NCBI GenBank assembly: GCA_002699025.1
Contig: PABA01000079.1
Location: 1-63,051 of the forward strand
DNA length: 63,051 nucleotides
Source of the DNA: Sandaracinus sp.
Lineage (GTDB): Bacteria > Myxococcota_A > Polyangia > Polyangiales > Houyiibacteriaceae
Direction of reading: 5' to 3'
Below the pieces are notes generated by a model that had not been told where the DNA came from, did not search any database, and worked only from the letters and a program-made list of their open reading frames with translations. The translations under genes and the position numbers were made by a program. Below are positions 41,819-51,167 of this stretch, piece by piece (within the stretch, counting starts at the first letter, position 1; every line of letters starts with the position of its first letter).

Positions 41819-43858
41819 TCAATCCGCGGCGCCCTCCCCGTCCGTTTCGGGGGCGCTCTTCGCGTCCGCGGGGGCGCGCAGGCTGGGCGCGAGGCGCTCG
41901 GCCTCGAGGCGCGCGATCACCTCGTCGAGCGGGAAGAAGCCGATGTCCTTGTTCTCGTCGCGCGAGCGGAGCGCCAGGCCGCGGCCCTCCTGCTCCTTGG
42001 CGCCGATGACGCCGATGTAGGGCACGCGCATGAGCCGGGCCGAGCGGATCTTCGCGCCGAGGCGCTCGTTGCTCGTGTCGGCGCTCACCCGGAAGCCGCG
42101 GCGCACGAGTTCGTCGCGCACCTCGAGGGCGTACTCGTCGAAGTCGCTGGCGACGGTGACGAGCGTGAGCTGCTCGGGCGCGAGCCAGACGGGGAAGTTC
42201 CCGCCGAGGTGCTCGATGAGGACGCCCATGAAGCGCTCGACGCTGCCGAGGACGGCGCGGTGGAGCATCACCGGGCGGTGCATCTCGTTGTCCGGGCCGA
42301 TGTAGCCGAGGTCGAAGCGCTCCGGGAGGTTGAAGTCGGCCTGGATCGTGCCGAGCTGCCAGGAGCGGCCGATGGCGTCCTCGAGGTGGAACTCGACCTT
42401 GGGCCCGTAGAAGGCGCCCTCCCCGTCGAGGATCTCGAAGTCGACGCCCTTGGCCTTCACGCCCTCGATGAGCGCGCTCTCGGCCATGTCCCAGACCTCG
42501 TCGCCGCCGATGCGCTTGTCCGGGCGCGTCGCGATGTAGATGCGCGCGTCGGCGAACTCGAAGTCGCCGTAGACCCGCTGCACCAGATCGATGAAGTCGC
42601 CGATCTCGCCGGCCACCTGCTCCTGCGTACAGAAGATGTGCGCGTCGTCCTGGGCGAAGGTGCGCACGCGCGTCAGCCCCTGGACCACGCCGCTCCGCTC
42701 GAAGCGATGCAGGCGCCCGAAGTCGGCGATGCGCATGGGCAGCTCGCGGTAGGAGCGGCGCGTCATCCCGAACATCAGGCAGTGGCTCGGGCAGTTCATG
42801 GGCTTCACGCCGAAGCGGAAGTGCTCCTGGAGCGTGTGCTCGCAGGCATGCGCGTCCTCCGGCGGCTCGTCCACGATGGCCTTCGAGGCGCGCTCGAGGT
42901 GCTCCTTCGAGGCCGCCAGGTACATGTTCTCGTAGTAGGCCGGGAGGTGGCCGCTCGTCTCGAAGAGCTCGTTGTCGAAGATCTGCGGCGTGATGACCTC
43001 TTCGTAGCCGTGGAGGTCGTAGAGCTCGCGGATGTAGTCGACGAGGAGATTGTAGACGCGGGCGCCGCGGGGCGTGAAGAAGGGCGAGGCCGGGGCGAGC
43101 GGGTGGAACTGGATGAGCTCCAGCTCCTTGCCGAGCTTGCGGTGGTCGCGCTTCTTCGCCTCCTCGAGCTGCTTGAGGTGCCGCTTGAGGAGCTTCGGCT
43201 TGGCGAAGGCCGTGCCGTAGATGCGCTGGAGCATCGGGTTGCGCTCGTCGCCGCGCCAGTAGGCGCCGGCCACGTGCGTGAGCTTGAAGGCCTTGAGGAA
43301 GCCCGTGCTCGGGACGTGCGGGCCCTCGCAGAGATCGACCCAGTCGCCGTGGCGGTAGACCGAGAGCTCCCCCTCGAGGCGCTCGAGGTGCTCGAGCTTG
43401 AAGGGCTCGTCGAGGTCCTTCAGGAGAGCGCGGAGCTCGTCCTTCGTCATGACCTCGCGGCGGAAGGGGGAGTCCTCCGCGATGATCTCGGCCATCTTCT
43501 CTTCGATGGCGCGGAGGTCGTCCTCGCCGAAGGTGCCGCCGGGGCGGTCGTAGTCGTAGTAGAAGCCGTTCGCCGTGGCCGGGCCGAAGGCGACCTTCGT
43601 GCCGGGGAAGAGCTTCTGCACGGCGTCGGCCATCACGTGGGCCGTCGAGTGCCGGATGATGGGCAGCGCGTCCGGCTCGTGGGCGCGGACCGGCTTCACC
43701 TCGGTGGTCCCCTCGGGCAGCGGCGTGTGGAGGTCGTAGAGCTCGCCGTCGACCTTCACGGCGACGATGTTCTTCTCGAGCTCGCCGCGCTCCTCGAGGA
43801 GCTCGCGCGCGGTGCGGCGACCGGCGGCGGGCGAGGCGCTGTGCTGCTGCTGCTCCAT
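41819..43858 (-). CDS. thrS: threonyl-tRNA synthetase
   Basis: A 679-residue class II synthetase. A TGS domain (about 25-85, IVAVKVDGELYDLHTPLPEG) precedes the editing domain (HSTAHVMADAVQKLFPGTKV, His-rich, near 105). The catalytic core has the zinc ligands in MNCPSHCLMF, motif 2 (RFERSGVVQGLTRVRTFAQD) and motif 3 (HRAVLGSVERFMGVLIEH). The C-terminal anticodon-binding domain ends in an acidic Ala/Glu tail. ATG 43858 is chosen because GGAG stands 7 nt upstream and the extra upstream frame is Pro/Arg-rich. It heads the thrS-infC part of the cluster after a structured leader. Confidence 0.97.
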   Translation of the reverse strand: MEQQQHSASPAAGRRTARELLEERGELEKNIVAVKVDGELYDLHTPLPEGTTEVKPVRAHEPDALPIIRHSTAHVMADAVQKLFPGTKVAFGPATANGFYYDYDRPGGTFGEDDLRAIEEKMAEIIAEDSPFRREVMTKDELRALLKDLDEPFKLEHLERLEGELSVYRHGDWVDLCEGPHVPSTGFLKAFKLTHVAGAYWRGDERNPMLQRIYGTAFAKPKLLKRHLKQLEEAKKRDHRKLGKELELIQFHPLAPASPFFTPRGARVYNLLVDYIRELYDLHGYEEVITPQIFDNELFETSGHLPAYYENMYLAASKEHLERASKAIVDEPPEDAHACEHTLQEHFRFGVKPMNCPSHCLMFGMTRRSYRELPMRIADFGRLHRFERSGVVQGLTRVRTFAQDDAHIFCTQEQVAGEIGDFIDLVQRVYGDFEFADARIYIATRPDKRIGGDEVWDMAESALIEGVKAKGVDFEILDGEGAFYGPKVEFHLEDAIGRSWQLGTIQADFNLPERFDLGYIGPDNEMHRPVMLHRAVLGSVERFMGVLIEHLGGNFPVWLAPEQLTLVTVASDFDEYALEVRDELVRRGFRVSADTSNERLGAKIRSARLMRVPYIGVIGAKEQEGRGLALRSRDENKDIGFFPLDEVIARLEAERLAPSLRAPADAKSAPETDGEGAAD

Positions 43859-44096
43859 CGGGGGTCTCCGGGTCGGGAAGGGGTCGGGGGAAACGAGAGA
43901 GGGTCTGAGAACGACCACGGCCGGGCGCCATCGAGGGCGTCCGGCCGTGAGGGGTGGCTTCGGTCCCACCGTCGGCGGTGGGGGGCTACTGCGTGCGTCC
44001 GCACGAGCTCACGGCCGGCTCAGGAGCCGGTGAGAGTCGTCGTGCGGGCAGTGCGGCGAAGCATGTTGGAACTGTAGGGCTTCCCGAGGGAAGCGG
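43859..44096 (-). promoter_or_regulatory. structured leader of thrS
   Basis: The 238 nt between tRNA-Val and thrS hold two strong hairpins. One has arms CCGCACGA (43999-44006) and TCGTGCGG (44040-44047) enclosing CTCAC/GTGAG and CCGGCT/AGCCGG steps, about 49 nt in all. The other is a 14-bp stem with one mismatch, CACGGCCGG...CCGGCCGTG, at about 43916-43949. GC-rich leaders like this may serve autoregulation by ThrRS, but no tRNA-Thr-like CGU loop is visible. Confidence 0.55.
44079..44094 (-). terminator. hairpin after tRNA-Val
   Basis: GCTTCC/GGAAGC with a CGAG loop, 3 nt beyond the tRNA end on the minus strand. It has no U-tract and could be a processing or weak termination signal. Confidence 0.4.
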
Positions 44097-44168
<72 letters not shown>

Positions 44169-44232
44169 GGGGGACGGGTTAGGTAGCTCCCGCCCTGGGG
44201 GCTGTCAAGCAAGAACGCGCCCGAAGGCGCGG

Positions 44233-44312
44233 CTGCGAAGAGCGGCGGCTGCGAAGAGCGGCGGCTGCGAAGAGCGGCGGCTGCGAAGAGCGGCGGCTGC
44301 AAAGACCGGGAA
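44233..44312. repeat. 16-bp tandem array, five units
   Basis: Four exact units of CTGCGAAGAGCGGCGG (44233-44296) and one degenerate unit. It lies about 65 nt upstream of tRNA-Val. Confidence 0.95.
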
Positions 44313-44370
44313 GCCGGGGGAGTGGGTGGGCGCGAAGCGCCGCTCAGGCCCACGGGGCGTCGCCGCCGTG

Positions 44371-44492
44371 CGAAGGGGAGCGTCCCGACGCCTGCCCCGT
44401 AGCCGGCCCCACGGAGCCGCCCACGGGGCGCGTCGAAGAACCGACCCGTGACGTGACCGCAGGTCGCGCCAAGCGGCCCACGGCCGCGCGGT
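44371..44492. repeat. dispersed element, copy near tRNA-Val
   Basis: Aligns with 34581-34712 over about 120 bp. Shared blocks in the same order are GCGAAGGGGAGCG, GGCCCCACGGAGCCGCC (17 bp identical), GTCGAAGAACCGA (13 bp identical), GTGACG and CCCACGG. Confidence 0.8.
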
Positions 44493-44493
44493 A

Positions 44494-44525
44494 GGGCGGT
44501 GGGGCGGTGGGGCGGTGGGGCGGTG
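44494..44525. repeat. 8-bp tandem array GGGCGGTG, four units
   Basis: Four exact copies about 17 nt after the stop codon of the minus-strand PLP enzyme gene. Confidence 0.95.
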
Positions 44526-44541
44526 GGGCGCGAAGCGCCGC

Positions 44542-45513
44542 TCAGGCGTACGCGTCGAAGAGGCCGAGGGCCCAGCGGAGCGTGTCCCGGTCGATGTTCT
44601 GGCCCGTGTGGACCAGCACGACGCGCTTGCCGGCGAGGCGCCCCTTGAGCTTCTCGGCCGCCGCGTAGGCCGCCGCCGCGGCGCCCTCGGCCACGTTGTG
44701 CGTCGTCTCGAGGGCCGTGCGCACGCCCTCCTTCATCTCGTCCTCGCTCACCGTGACCACGTCGTCGACCTGCCCCTTCACGATGCCGAAGGGGATCTCG
44801 AAGGTCTGCTTGGTCGCGAGGCCGTCCGCGAAGGTGTCCGCGCTCTCGACGGTCTCGGGCTCGCCGCTCCGGAGCGAGGCGACCATGGGCGCGGCGCGCT
44901 CGGCCTGGACGGCGATGATCTCCACGTCGGGCCGGATCGCGCGCATGGTCAGGACGACGCCGGCGAGCCCGCTCCCGCCCCCGACCGGCACGATGATCAC
45001 GTCGACGTCCGGGAGGTCCTCGCCGATCTCGAGCGCGTAGGTGCCGACGCCGGCGATGAGCAGCGGGTCGTTCGCCACGTGCACGAAGCGCAGGTCGTCG
45101 TTCTCCGCCCGCGCGCCGGCCTCGGCCATGGCCTCGTCGAAGTCGCGCCCGTGCACGTTCAGGTCGGCGCCCATGGCCTCCATGAGCGCGTTCTTCTCCG
45201 GGTTGTTGCGCTTGGGCACGTAGATGACGGCGCGCGAGCCGAAGGTGCGCGCGGCCCAGGCCATGGAGAGGCCGTGGGAGCCGCGGGTCGCCGTGATGAT
45301 GCCCTTGCGTCGCTCGGCGTCGCTGAGGTTCGCGAAGAGGTTCACGCCCCCGCGCACCTTGAAGGCGCCGATGGGGAGGTGGTTCTCGTGCTTCACGAAG
45401 GCGTCGAAGCCGAGCCGGGCGCTGAGCAGCGGGTAGCGGTAGAGGGGCGTCGGCCGAAGGTAGCGGTGGACGATCGGCCAGGCGCGGAGCACGTCGCGGA
45501 AGGTGACGGTCAT
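44542..45513 (-). CDS. PLP-dependent threonine dehydratase-like enzyme
   Basis: A 323-residue fold-type II PLP enzyme. The PLP Lys is Lys52 in PIGAFKVRGGVN, the substrate loop is ATRGSHGLSMAWAA, and the phosphate-binding Gly loop is PVGGGSGLAGVVL near residue 175. The length matches catabolic (short) threonine/serine dehydratases without a C-terminal ACT regulatory domain; serine racemase or threo-hydroxyaspartate dehydratase are alternatives. ATG 45513 starts directly at the conserved MTVTFRDVLRA. It is divergent from the M23 peptidase gene across about 157 nt. Confidence 0.88.
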   Translation of the reverse strand: MTVTFRDVLRAWPIVHRYLRPTPLYRYPLLSARLGFDAFVKHENHLPIGAFKVRGGVNLFANLSDAERRKGIITATRGSHGLSMAWAARTFGSRAVIYVPKRNNPEKNALMEAMGADLNVHGRDFDEAMAEAGARAENDDLRFVHVANDPLLIAGVGTYALEIGEDLPDVDVIIVPVGGGSGLAGVVLTMRAIRPDVEIIAVQAERAAPMVASLRSGEPETVESADTFADGLATKQTFEIPFGIVKGQVDDVVTVSEDEMKEGVRTALETTHNVAEGAAAAAYAAAEKLKGRLAGKRVVLVHTGQNIDRDTLRWALGLFDAYA

Positions 45514-45670
45514 GTGCAGCGGGGAGCGAGGATAGCGCGAGTCGGGGGTCGGGCGCGCCCCGGAGCGAGGCGTCGGCTGCGGGTAGCGCGTCGGGGCCTC
45601 CCCGTCGAGCGCCGGGCCGGGGCGCACGGGGGCTTTGCGATTGGGCCCGCGCCCGGTCAATCTCCTGCCC

Positions 45671-47212
45671 GTGGCCGAGCGGGAGCCGAGCGCGCCCCCC
45701 ACGCTGGGTGGGGCGGCCGGGAGCCGGGACGAGCCTGGCGCCAGCGCTTCGGAGGGCGGGAGCGATCCCCTCTCGCGGCCGCTGCCGTCCGTCGACATGC
45801 CGCTCCTGCGCGGGCAGGTCCGGGCCGAACGGGCCAAGCGGCTGGCGCTCGGGATCGCGCTGGGGGTGGGCGCGCTCGGGGCGCTGGCCTTCGCGATCCT
45901 CGGGAGCGACCTGAGCTTCGGCGGCGACGAGGAGGAGCCCGAGGCGCCGATCGAGGAGCCGGCCGCGCTGGCCACCGGGCCCCTGGAGCCGCTGCCCGAG
46001 GACGCGCTCTTCGCCGAGGAGCCGCTGGAGGCGGTGGAGCCGGAGGAGCCTCCGCCGCCCCCCGAGCCCGAGCCGGTGGAGAGCGAGGACGGGCTGCAGC
46101 GCTTCGAGACGCAGTTCGGCGACGCGCTCGGGTTCCGGCCGGCGCTGGTCGCCGCGGGGCTCAGCTCGAACGAGTGCGCCGACGTGGAGCAGGCCCTCGA
46201 CGGGGTGCTCGACTTCCGCCGCTGCCGCCCGGAGGACCGCATCGTCTACGAGCGCGATCCGGCCGGGGAGCTGGTCGGGCTCGAGTACCACGACGAGGCG
46301 ACGAGCTACGTAGTGGTGCAGCGCGATGACGAGGGCGCGCTCGAGGCCGAGCGCGTCGAGCGGGAGCTGGAGACGCAGCGGGTGGCGCGGAGCGGGGTGG
46401 TGCGGACCTCGCTCGGCGACGCCATCGAGAACGCCGGGCTCGGCCGGACGCTGGTGGGCGTCTTCGTGGAGGTCTTCGACGGGAAGGTGAACTTCTCGAC
46501 GCAGGCGCGGGCGGGGGATCGCTTCCGGGTGCTCGTGGAGGAGGAGCGCCTCGAGGGGGAGTTCCTCCGCTGGGGGCAGGTGCACGCGCTCGAGTACACG
46601 GGGCAGCGGGCCGGCGAGCTCCGCGCCTTCTGGTTCCACCCGCGGGGGCAGGAGCGGGGCAACTGGTACGACGAGACCGGGCGCGAGCTCCGCGGGAGCT
46701 GGCTGCGCGTGCCCTGCCGCTACGACCGGATCTCGTCGCCCTTCGACCCGCGGCGCATGCATCCCATCCTCCGGCGCATCCACCCGCACAACGGCGTGGA
46801 CTTCGCCGCGTCGACGGGGACGCCGGTCTGGGCCGCGGCGGACGGCACGGTGACCTGGGCCGGCCCGAAGGGCGCGAACGGCAACCTGGTCTCCATCCGG
46901 CACGAGGGCGGCTACATGACGCACTACGCCCACCTGCACCGCATCCAGCGGGGCATCCGGCGCGGGGTGCGCGTGGACCAGCGGCAGCTCATCGGGGCCG
47001 TGGGCACGACCGGGCGCTCGACGGGGCCGCACCTGCACTTCGGGCTCAAGCGGAACGGGCGCTTCCTCGACCCGATGGAGGTGCTGAACGGGCCGGGGCG
47101 CATGCTCCCGGCGGGGCAGCTCGGGCGCTTCCGGCGGCGCATGCGCGAGCTGCGCGCGGAGCTCGAGGCGGCGGGCGAGGAGCCGGCCGAGGGCGAAGAG
47201 CGCGGCGGCTGA
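45671..47212 (+). CDS. M23-family peptidoglycan endopeptidase (MepM-like)
   Basis: A 513-residue periplasmic, membrane-anchored enzyme. A membrane helix at about residues 56-76 (LALGIALGVGALGALAFAIL) is followed by an acidic Glu/Pro linker. A two-part inhibitory region typical of MepM/Csd3 comes next (about 130-330, DALGFRPALVAAGLSSNECA and SLGDAIENAGLGRTLVGVF). The LytM/M23 domain has its zinc ligands in HNGVDFAAST (near 373) and HLHFGLKRNG (near 454), so it should be active. GTG 45671 is chosen over TTG 45635 and ATG 45797 on codon usage. It ends in a tandem array. Confidence 0.9.
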   Translation: MAEREPSAPPTLGGAAGSRDEPGASASEGGSDPLSRPLPSVDMPLLRGQVRAERAKRLALGIALGVGALGALAFAILGSDLSFGGDEEEPEAPIEEPAALATGPLEPLPEDALFAEEPLEAVEPEEPPPPPEPEPVESEDGLQRFETQFGDALGFRPALVAAGLSSNECADVEQALDGVLDFRRCRPEDRIVYERDPAGELVGLEYHDEATSYVVVQRDDEGALEAERVERELETQRVARSGVVRTSLGDAIENAGLGRTLVGVFVEVFDGKVNFSTQARAGDRFRVLVEEERLEGEFLRWGQVHALEYTGQRAGELRAFWFHPRGQERGNWYDETGRELRGSWLRVPCRYDRISSPFDPRRMHPILRRIHPHNGVDFAASTGTPVWAAADGTVTWAGPKGANGNLVSIRHEGGYMTHYAHLHRIQRGIRRGVRVDQRQLIGAVGTTGRSTGPHLHFGLKRNGRFLDPMEVLNGPGRMLPAGQLGRFRRRMRELRAELEAAGEEPAEGEERGG

Positions 47213-47332
47213 GCGGAGGCAGCCGAGCAGAGCGGCGAGCGGAGGCAGCCGAGCAGAGCGGCCCGCGGAGGCAGCCGAGCGGAGACTGCCGAGCGGAGGC
47301 AGCCGAGTGGAGGCGGCCGAGCAGAGCGGCCC
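47211..47332. repeat. 14-bp array starting in the M23 gene stop codon
   Basis: About nine units based on GAGCGGAGGCAGCC and GAGCAGAGCGGC(CC), mostly 14 bp with a few 12 bp. The first unit begins at the second base of the TGA (47210-47212). Confidence 0.9.
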
Positions 47333-47471
47333 GCGCGCATGAGCGCGCGCATGAGTCCGCGCGGATCCAGAGGGAAGGCACGGGGGCGCGACCCGGTTTG
47401 AACTTCGGGGCGGGCCTACTACTCTCGCGCGTCCGCCGCGCGCCCTGCCGGCCCCTTCGCCTTCGCTTCCG

Positions 47472-49904
47472 ATGGAGCTCTCCCGCCGCCACGCCCTCAT
47501 CGCGCTCGGGCTCGTCCTGACGGGCCTCGCCGCCCTCGTGCTCTTCGGCATCGGGCAGTTCGGCATCTGGGACCCGTGGGAGCTGAACGCCGCGGACCTC
47601 GCGCGGGACCTGCTCGCCGGGGAGGCCGCCGAGAGCAAGCGCGCACCGCTGACCCCCTGGCTGACGGCGCGCTCCTTCGGGGTCTTCGGCGTGCACGAGT
47701 GGTCCGGGCGGCTCCCGGTGGCCCTCGGCGGGCTCCTGGCGATCGTCGCGGCGGCGGGCTGGGCCTGGCGCTTCGCGGGCCGGCGGGCGGCGCTCTACGC
47801 GGCGCTCGTGGCCGGCACCTCGCCGCTGCTCCTCTTCAACGCCCGGCAGATGCTCGGCGACGCCTGGGGCATGGCGGCGAGCGGGCTGGTCGGCCTCTGC
47901 GCAGCCGGCGCCGCCTTCCTCCCCTCGCAGGCGGAGGACGAGGCCACGCGGCGCAAGCACGCGGCGCTCTGGATCACGGGCCTGGTCGCGTCGGTGCTCC
48001 TGGCCGTCGTCGCCGCGGGCGCGCTCCAGGGCGCCCTCCCCCCGCTGGCGGCCGTGGCGCTCGTGCTCCTGCTCCGGGGCGTGGTCCCGCGGGACCCGGC
48101 GCGGCGCATGGGCGGCGGCGCGGTCATCGTGCTCGCCGCGGGCGTGACCCTCTTCGTGGTGCGCGCCGTCGTCGCCGACGCGGCCGGCTACAGCGCCTGG
48201 CTCGGAGGCGCGCCGCGCGGCGGGGATCCGCCCACCTTCGACGCGGCCCTCGAGCTCGTCTTCCACGCCTTCGCGCCGTGGAGCGCGCTCGTGCTCGTGG
48301 CCCTCGTGCGCATGCTCGCGCCGCCGCCCTCGGCCGAGGTGCCGACGGATGGGCCGGACGAGGGAGCCGAGGACGGCGCGAAGGGGGAAGCCGCGCGGCT
48401 GCGCATGCGCCGGCGCGCGCTCGGGGACGCGCGCCTCTCGCTCGTGCTCTGGGCCGCCCTCGGGTACGGCGCGCTCACCGTCTACACGGCGCGCTACGGG
48501 CCCGGGACCTTCCTCCCGCTGGTCGCGCTGGCGGCGGCGGTGGCCGTGCTGCTCCGCGACGTGGAGCTGAGCGAGCGCGCCTGGTGGCCCGAGGCCGTGA
48601 TCGGGATCCTCTTCGTGGGCCTGATCGTGCGCGACTTCGGCCTGTACCCGGCGAGCCCGATCCACGCGCTCCCGCTCGAGGGGCTCGAGACGCCGGAGGT
48701 CTTCGACCCGCGCAAGGGCTGGGCGATCGTCATGGGTCTCTTCGGCGTGGCCATCGGCCTCGCGCTCGGCTCGGCGCCGACGGGGGAGCCGCCCGATCTG
48801 CGCGCCCCCTACCGTTGGCTGCGGGATCAGTGGGTCCGCGGCGGGGCGCAACGCACGTGGCTGATCCTCGCCAGCCTCGTCGTGGGCGGCGCCGGCGCCT
48901 TCGGGGCCGTGTGCTGGGTGGCGGGCGACTCGCTGCCGCTCGCCTCCATCGCCATCCGCGTGGGGAAGAAGCTGGTGCTCCTGCCCGTCGTGATCCCGGT
49001 GGCCGTGGCCGCCGTGCCCCTGGCCTTCCAGGTGGTCCGGCGCATGGGCCACTTCCGCATGGTGCCGGTGCTGCTCGCCGGGGCCGTGGTCGGCGGCTGG
49101 GCGGCGCACGGGTACATCCCCCAGCTGAGCTCGCACTTCTCGCCGCGCGAGGTCTACGACAGCTACAACGAGCTCCACGGCGAGGGCGAGCCGCTGGCCG
49201 AGTACCGGGTGAGCGGGCGCGCCGCGGCCTACTACGCCGAGGGCGAGACGCGGGACCTCGAGAGCCAGTCCGAGCTGCTCGCCTACCTGGCGGAGGAGGG
49301 GCGGCGCTGGGCGGTGATCCCGGCCGACGAGCTCGCCTCGGTGAACCGGGCGTACCGGCAGGACGCCGGGGAGCACCTCTTCGTGGCCGACGCCCGGAGC
49401 GCGCGCGTGCTGCTGGTGACGAACCGGCCCATCGAGGGGCGCGAGAACCAGAACTTCATCGCCGGCGCCGTGCTCGACGAGGAGCCGAACCCGGAGCATC
49501 GGGTGGGCGGGCTCTTCGACGAGCGGATCGAGCTGATCGGCTACGACCTCGAGACGCCGCAGCCGGGCTACGTGGGCGCCGGGCAGAGCTTCACGGTGAC
49601 CTGGTACTGGCGGGCGCGGCAGCGGGTGCCCGGGAGCTACAAGATCTTCCTCCACATCGACGGGCAGGGGAACCGCATGAACGGCGACCACGACCCGGTG
49701 GAGGGGCGCTACCCGGTGCGGCTCTGGGACCAGGGCGACATCGTCGTCGACCGGCAGACGCTGACCGTGCCGGCCAACTACCGGCCGGGCCGCTACACGT
49801 TCTTCATCGGCTTCTACGCGGGCAGCAACCGGCTCGCCGTGACCCCGGAGGACATGGACGACGGCGACGATCGGCTGCGGGCCGGGCACGTCGTGGTCCG
49901 CTGA
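47472..49904 (+). CDS. GT39-like membrane glycosyltransferase
   Basis: An 810-residue polytopic protein of the GT-C fold (dolichyl-phosphate-mannose/ArnT-like). The N-terminal half shows the family pattern: an acidic loop after the first helix (WDPWELNAADLARDLL), a catalytic-loop-like RLPVALGGLLAIVAAAGWAW, and AGTSPLLLFNARQMLGDAWG. About 12 membrane segments follow to residue ~560. A soluble beta-rich periplasmic domain of about 250 residues ends the chain (GQSFTVTWYWRARQRVPGSY, VPANYRPGRYTFFIGFYAGS). The donor is probably a polyprenyl-phosphate sugar; the acceptor is unknown. It follows the M23 gene by 259 nt, so both may act on the cell surface. Confidence 0.85.
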   Translation: MELSRRHALIALGLVLTGLAALVLFGIGQFGIWDPWELNAADLARDLLAGEAAESKRAPLTPWLTARSFGVFGVHEWSGRLPVALGGLLAIVAAAGWAWRFAGRRAALYAALVAGTSPLLLFNARQMLGDAWGMAASGLVGLCAAGAAFLPSQAEDEATRRKHAALWITGLVASVLLAVVAAGALQGALPPLAAVALVLLLRGVVPRDPARRMGGGAVIVLAAGVTLFVVRAVVADAAGYSAWLGGAPRGGDPPTFDAALELVFHAFAPWSALVLVALVRMLAPPPSAEVPTDGPDEGAEDGAKGEAARLRMRRRALGDARLSLVLWAALGYGALTVYTARYGPGTFLPLVALAAAVAVLLRDVELSERAWWPEAVIGILFVGLIVRDFGLYPASPIHALPLEGLETPEVFDPRKGWAIVMGLFGVAIGLALGSAPTGEPPDLRAPYRWLRDQWVRGGAQRTWLILASLVVGGAGAFGAVCWVAGDSLPLASIAIRVGKKLVLLPVVIPVAVAAVPLAFQVVRRMGHFRMVPVLLAGAVVGGWAAHGYIPQLSSHFSPREVYDSYNELHGEGEPLAEYRVSGRAAAYYAEGETRDLESQSELLAYLAEEGRRWAVIPADELASVNRAYRQDAGEHLFVADARSARVLLVTNRPIEGRENQNFIAGAVLDEEPNPEHRVGGLFDERIELIGYDLETPQPGYVGAGQSFTVTWYWRARQRVPGSYKIFLHIDGQGNRMNGDHDPVEGRYPVRLWDQGDIVVDRQTLTVPANYRPGRYTFFIGFYAGSNRLAVTPEDMDDGDDRLRAGHVVVR

Positions 49905-49949
49905 GACGCGGGCGCAGGGCGGAGCCCCTCGGTCGGCCGGTCCCCCGGG

Positions 49950-50033
49950 CGGTCGGAGCGGGTCGGTCGCAGCGAGTCGGTCGCAGCGAATCGGTCGCAG
50001 CGAATCGGTCGCAGCAGATCGGTCGGAGCAGGT
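49950..50033. repeat. 14-bp tandem array, six units
   Basis: Units of CGGTCGCAGCGAAT and close variants at 49950, 49964, 49978, 49992, 50006 and 50020. It starts 45 nt after the glycosyltransferase stop. Confidence 0.95.
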
Positions 50034-50190
50034 CGGCGGTCTGTGGGCCACTCGGCCCGATTCGCCGGCGACCCCGCGCGTCGCGGACCGGCGGCGGCGA
50101 GGTCGTCGTGGGGGTGCTTGAACTCGCGGGGGGAGTCGTGGTCTGGTCCACCTGCTGGGGGGCGAGACGGCCTCCTTCGCCCTCCCCACG

Positions 50191-50547
50191 ATGGACGACG
50201 ACGAGCGCCGAGAGCACGCCCGCTACGCCACCCGGCTGGCCGTCGACGTGCAGAGCGGAGAGCACTTCCTCTTCGCCTACATCACGAACATCAGCGCCAT
50301 GGGGATCTTCGTGCGGACGAACGAGCCGCTCCCGGTCGGCACCGAGCTCACGCTCGCGTTCGGCGTCGAGCCGGGCCCGCGGGTGGAGCTCGACGGAACG
50401 GTGGTGTGGGTCAACCCCGTGCGCCTGGGGCCGGACAACTCCGGCATGGGCGTGCAGTTCGAGCCGCTGACGCCGGAGCAGCGCGAGACGCTGGTCGAGC
50501 TCGTGCGGAGCATCGCCTACCTGCACGAGCAGGCGCCGGACGCCTAG
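50191..50547 (+). CDS. PilZ-domain protein (TIGR02266 type)
   Basis: A 118-residue single-domain protein. A short charged N-terminus (MDDDERREHARYATRLAVDV) carries an RxxxR-like pattern, followed by a beta-barrel (FAYITNISAMGIFVRTNEPL, with a NIS-x-x-G variant of the D/NxSxxG motif) and a C-terminal helix. It matches the myxobacterial PilZ-like family (TIGR02266). Whether it binds cyclic di-GMP is uncertain, because the motif is degenerate. ATG 50191 follows a GC-rich leader. It faces a second PilZ gene on the other strand. Confidence 0.88.
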   Translation: MDDDERREHARYATRLAVDVQSGEHFLFAYITNISAMGIFVRTNEPLPVGTELTLAFGVEPGPRVELDGTVVWVNPVRLGPDNSGMGVQFEPLTPEQRETLVELVRSIAYLHEQAPDA

Positions 50548-50594
50548 TCCCCCGGGCCCGACGTCCCGGGGCCCCGTTCGCTCGGGGGAGCTCG

Positions 50595-51167
50595 CTACGC
50601 GGCGAAGCGGAAGGGCTGGACGGCGGCGCTGAGGAGGTCACCGCTCTCGGCGGCGCGGAAGGCGGCCTCGAGCTCGGCGTCCTCGAGGAGGAGCGCCTCG
50701 CTCACCTCGAAGGTGTTCACCCGATCGCCGAGGTCCTCCTCCCAGGTGAGCAGCGCGTCGACCCAGACGTGCTCGCGCCGCACCGGCGCCTTCCCGCCCG
50801 GCAGCGCCGGCGGCAGGTCGCCCAGGAAGAGCCGCAGGGCCTCGCGGACCTCTTCGGCGGTGTCCACGAGCTCCACGCCGAAGCCCGTGCGGTGGCGCTC
50901 CCCCTCCCGGCGGCGGAGGACGGCGTGGCGGACCTCCCCGAAGAGGTAGAAGGGCTCCGGGCAGCTCGGCAGGGCCAGCTCGATGACCAGCTCCTCGCCG
51001 GCCTCGAGGAGCAGCTCGGTGCGGAGAAAGAGGCCCTCCTCGCTCAGATCGCGCACGACGTGGGGGACCGGCTGGTCCCAGGCATCGGCGATGACCAGGC
51101 AGTCGAACTCCCCGGCGCGGCGGGGGGACTGGCGGCGTTCGATCACGACGTCGATGGGTTCGAGCAT
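50595..51167 (-). CDS. PilZ-domain protein
   Basis: A 190-residue protein. The N-terminus has a good cyclic-di-GMP signature: Arg-rich RRQSPRR (near residue 12-18) and DLSEEGLF (D-x-S-x-x-G, near 40). A barrel follows (ELVIELALPSCPEPFYLFGE, HRTGFGVELV). The C-terminal ~70 residues are acidic and helical and may be the output or partner-binding part. ATG 51167 has AGGAGG 6 nt upstream. It converges on the smaller PilZ gene, with 47 nt between their stops. Confidence 0.88.
   Translation of the reverse strand: MLEPIDVVIERRQSPRRAGEFDCLVIADAWDQPVPHVVRDLSEEGLFLRTELLLEAGEELVIELALPSCPEPFYLFGEVRHAVLRRREGERHRTGFGVELVDTAEEVREALRLFLGDLPPALPGGKAPVRREHVWVDALLTWEEDLGDRVNTFEVSEALLLEDAELEAAFRAAESGDLLSAAVQPFRFAA

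Larger units (their letters stand above)
44169..44541. other. 373-nt repeat-rich spacer
   Basis: No gene. It holds a 16-bp array near tRNA-Val, an element homologous to the tRNA-Pro spacer element (about 44371-44492), and an 8-bp array next to the PLP-enzyme stop. Confidence 0.8.
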
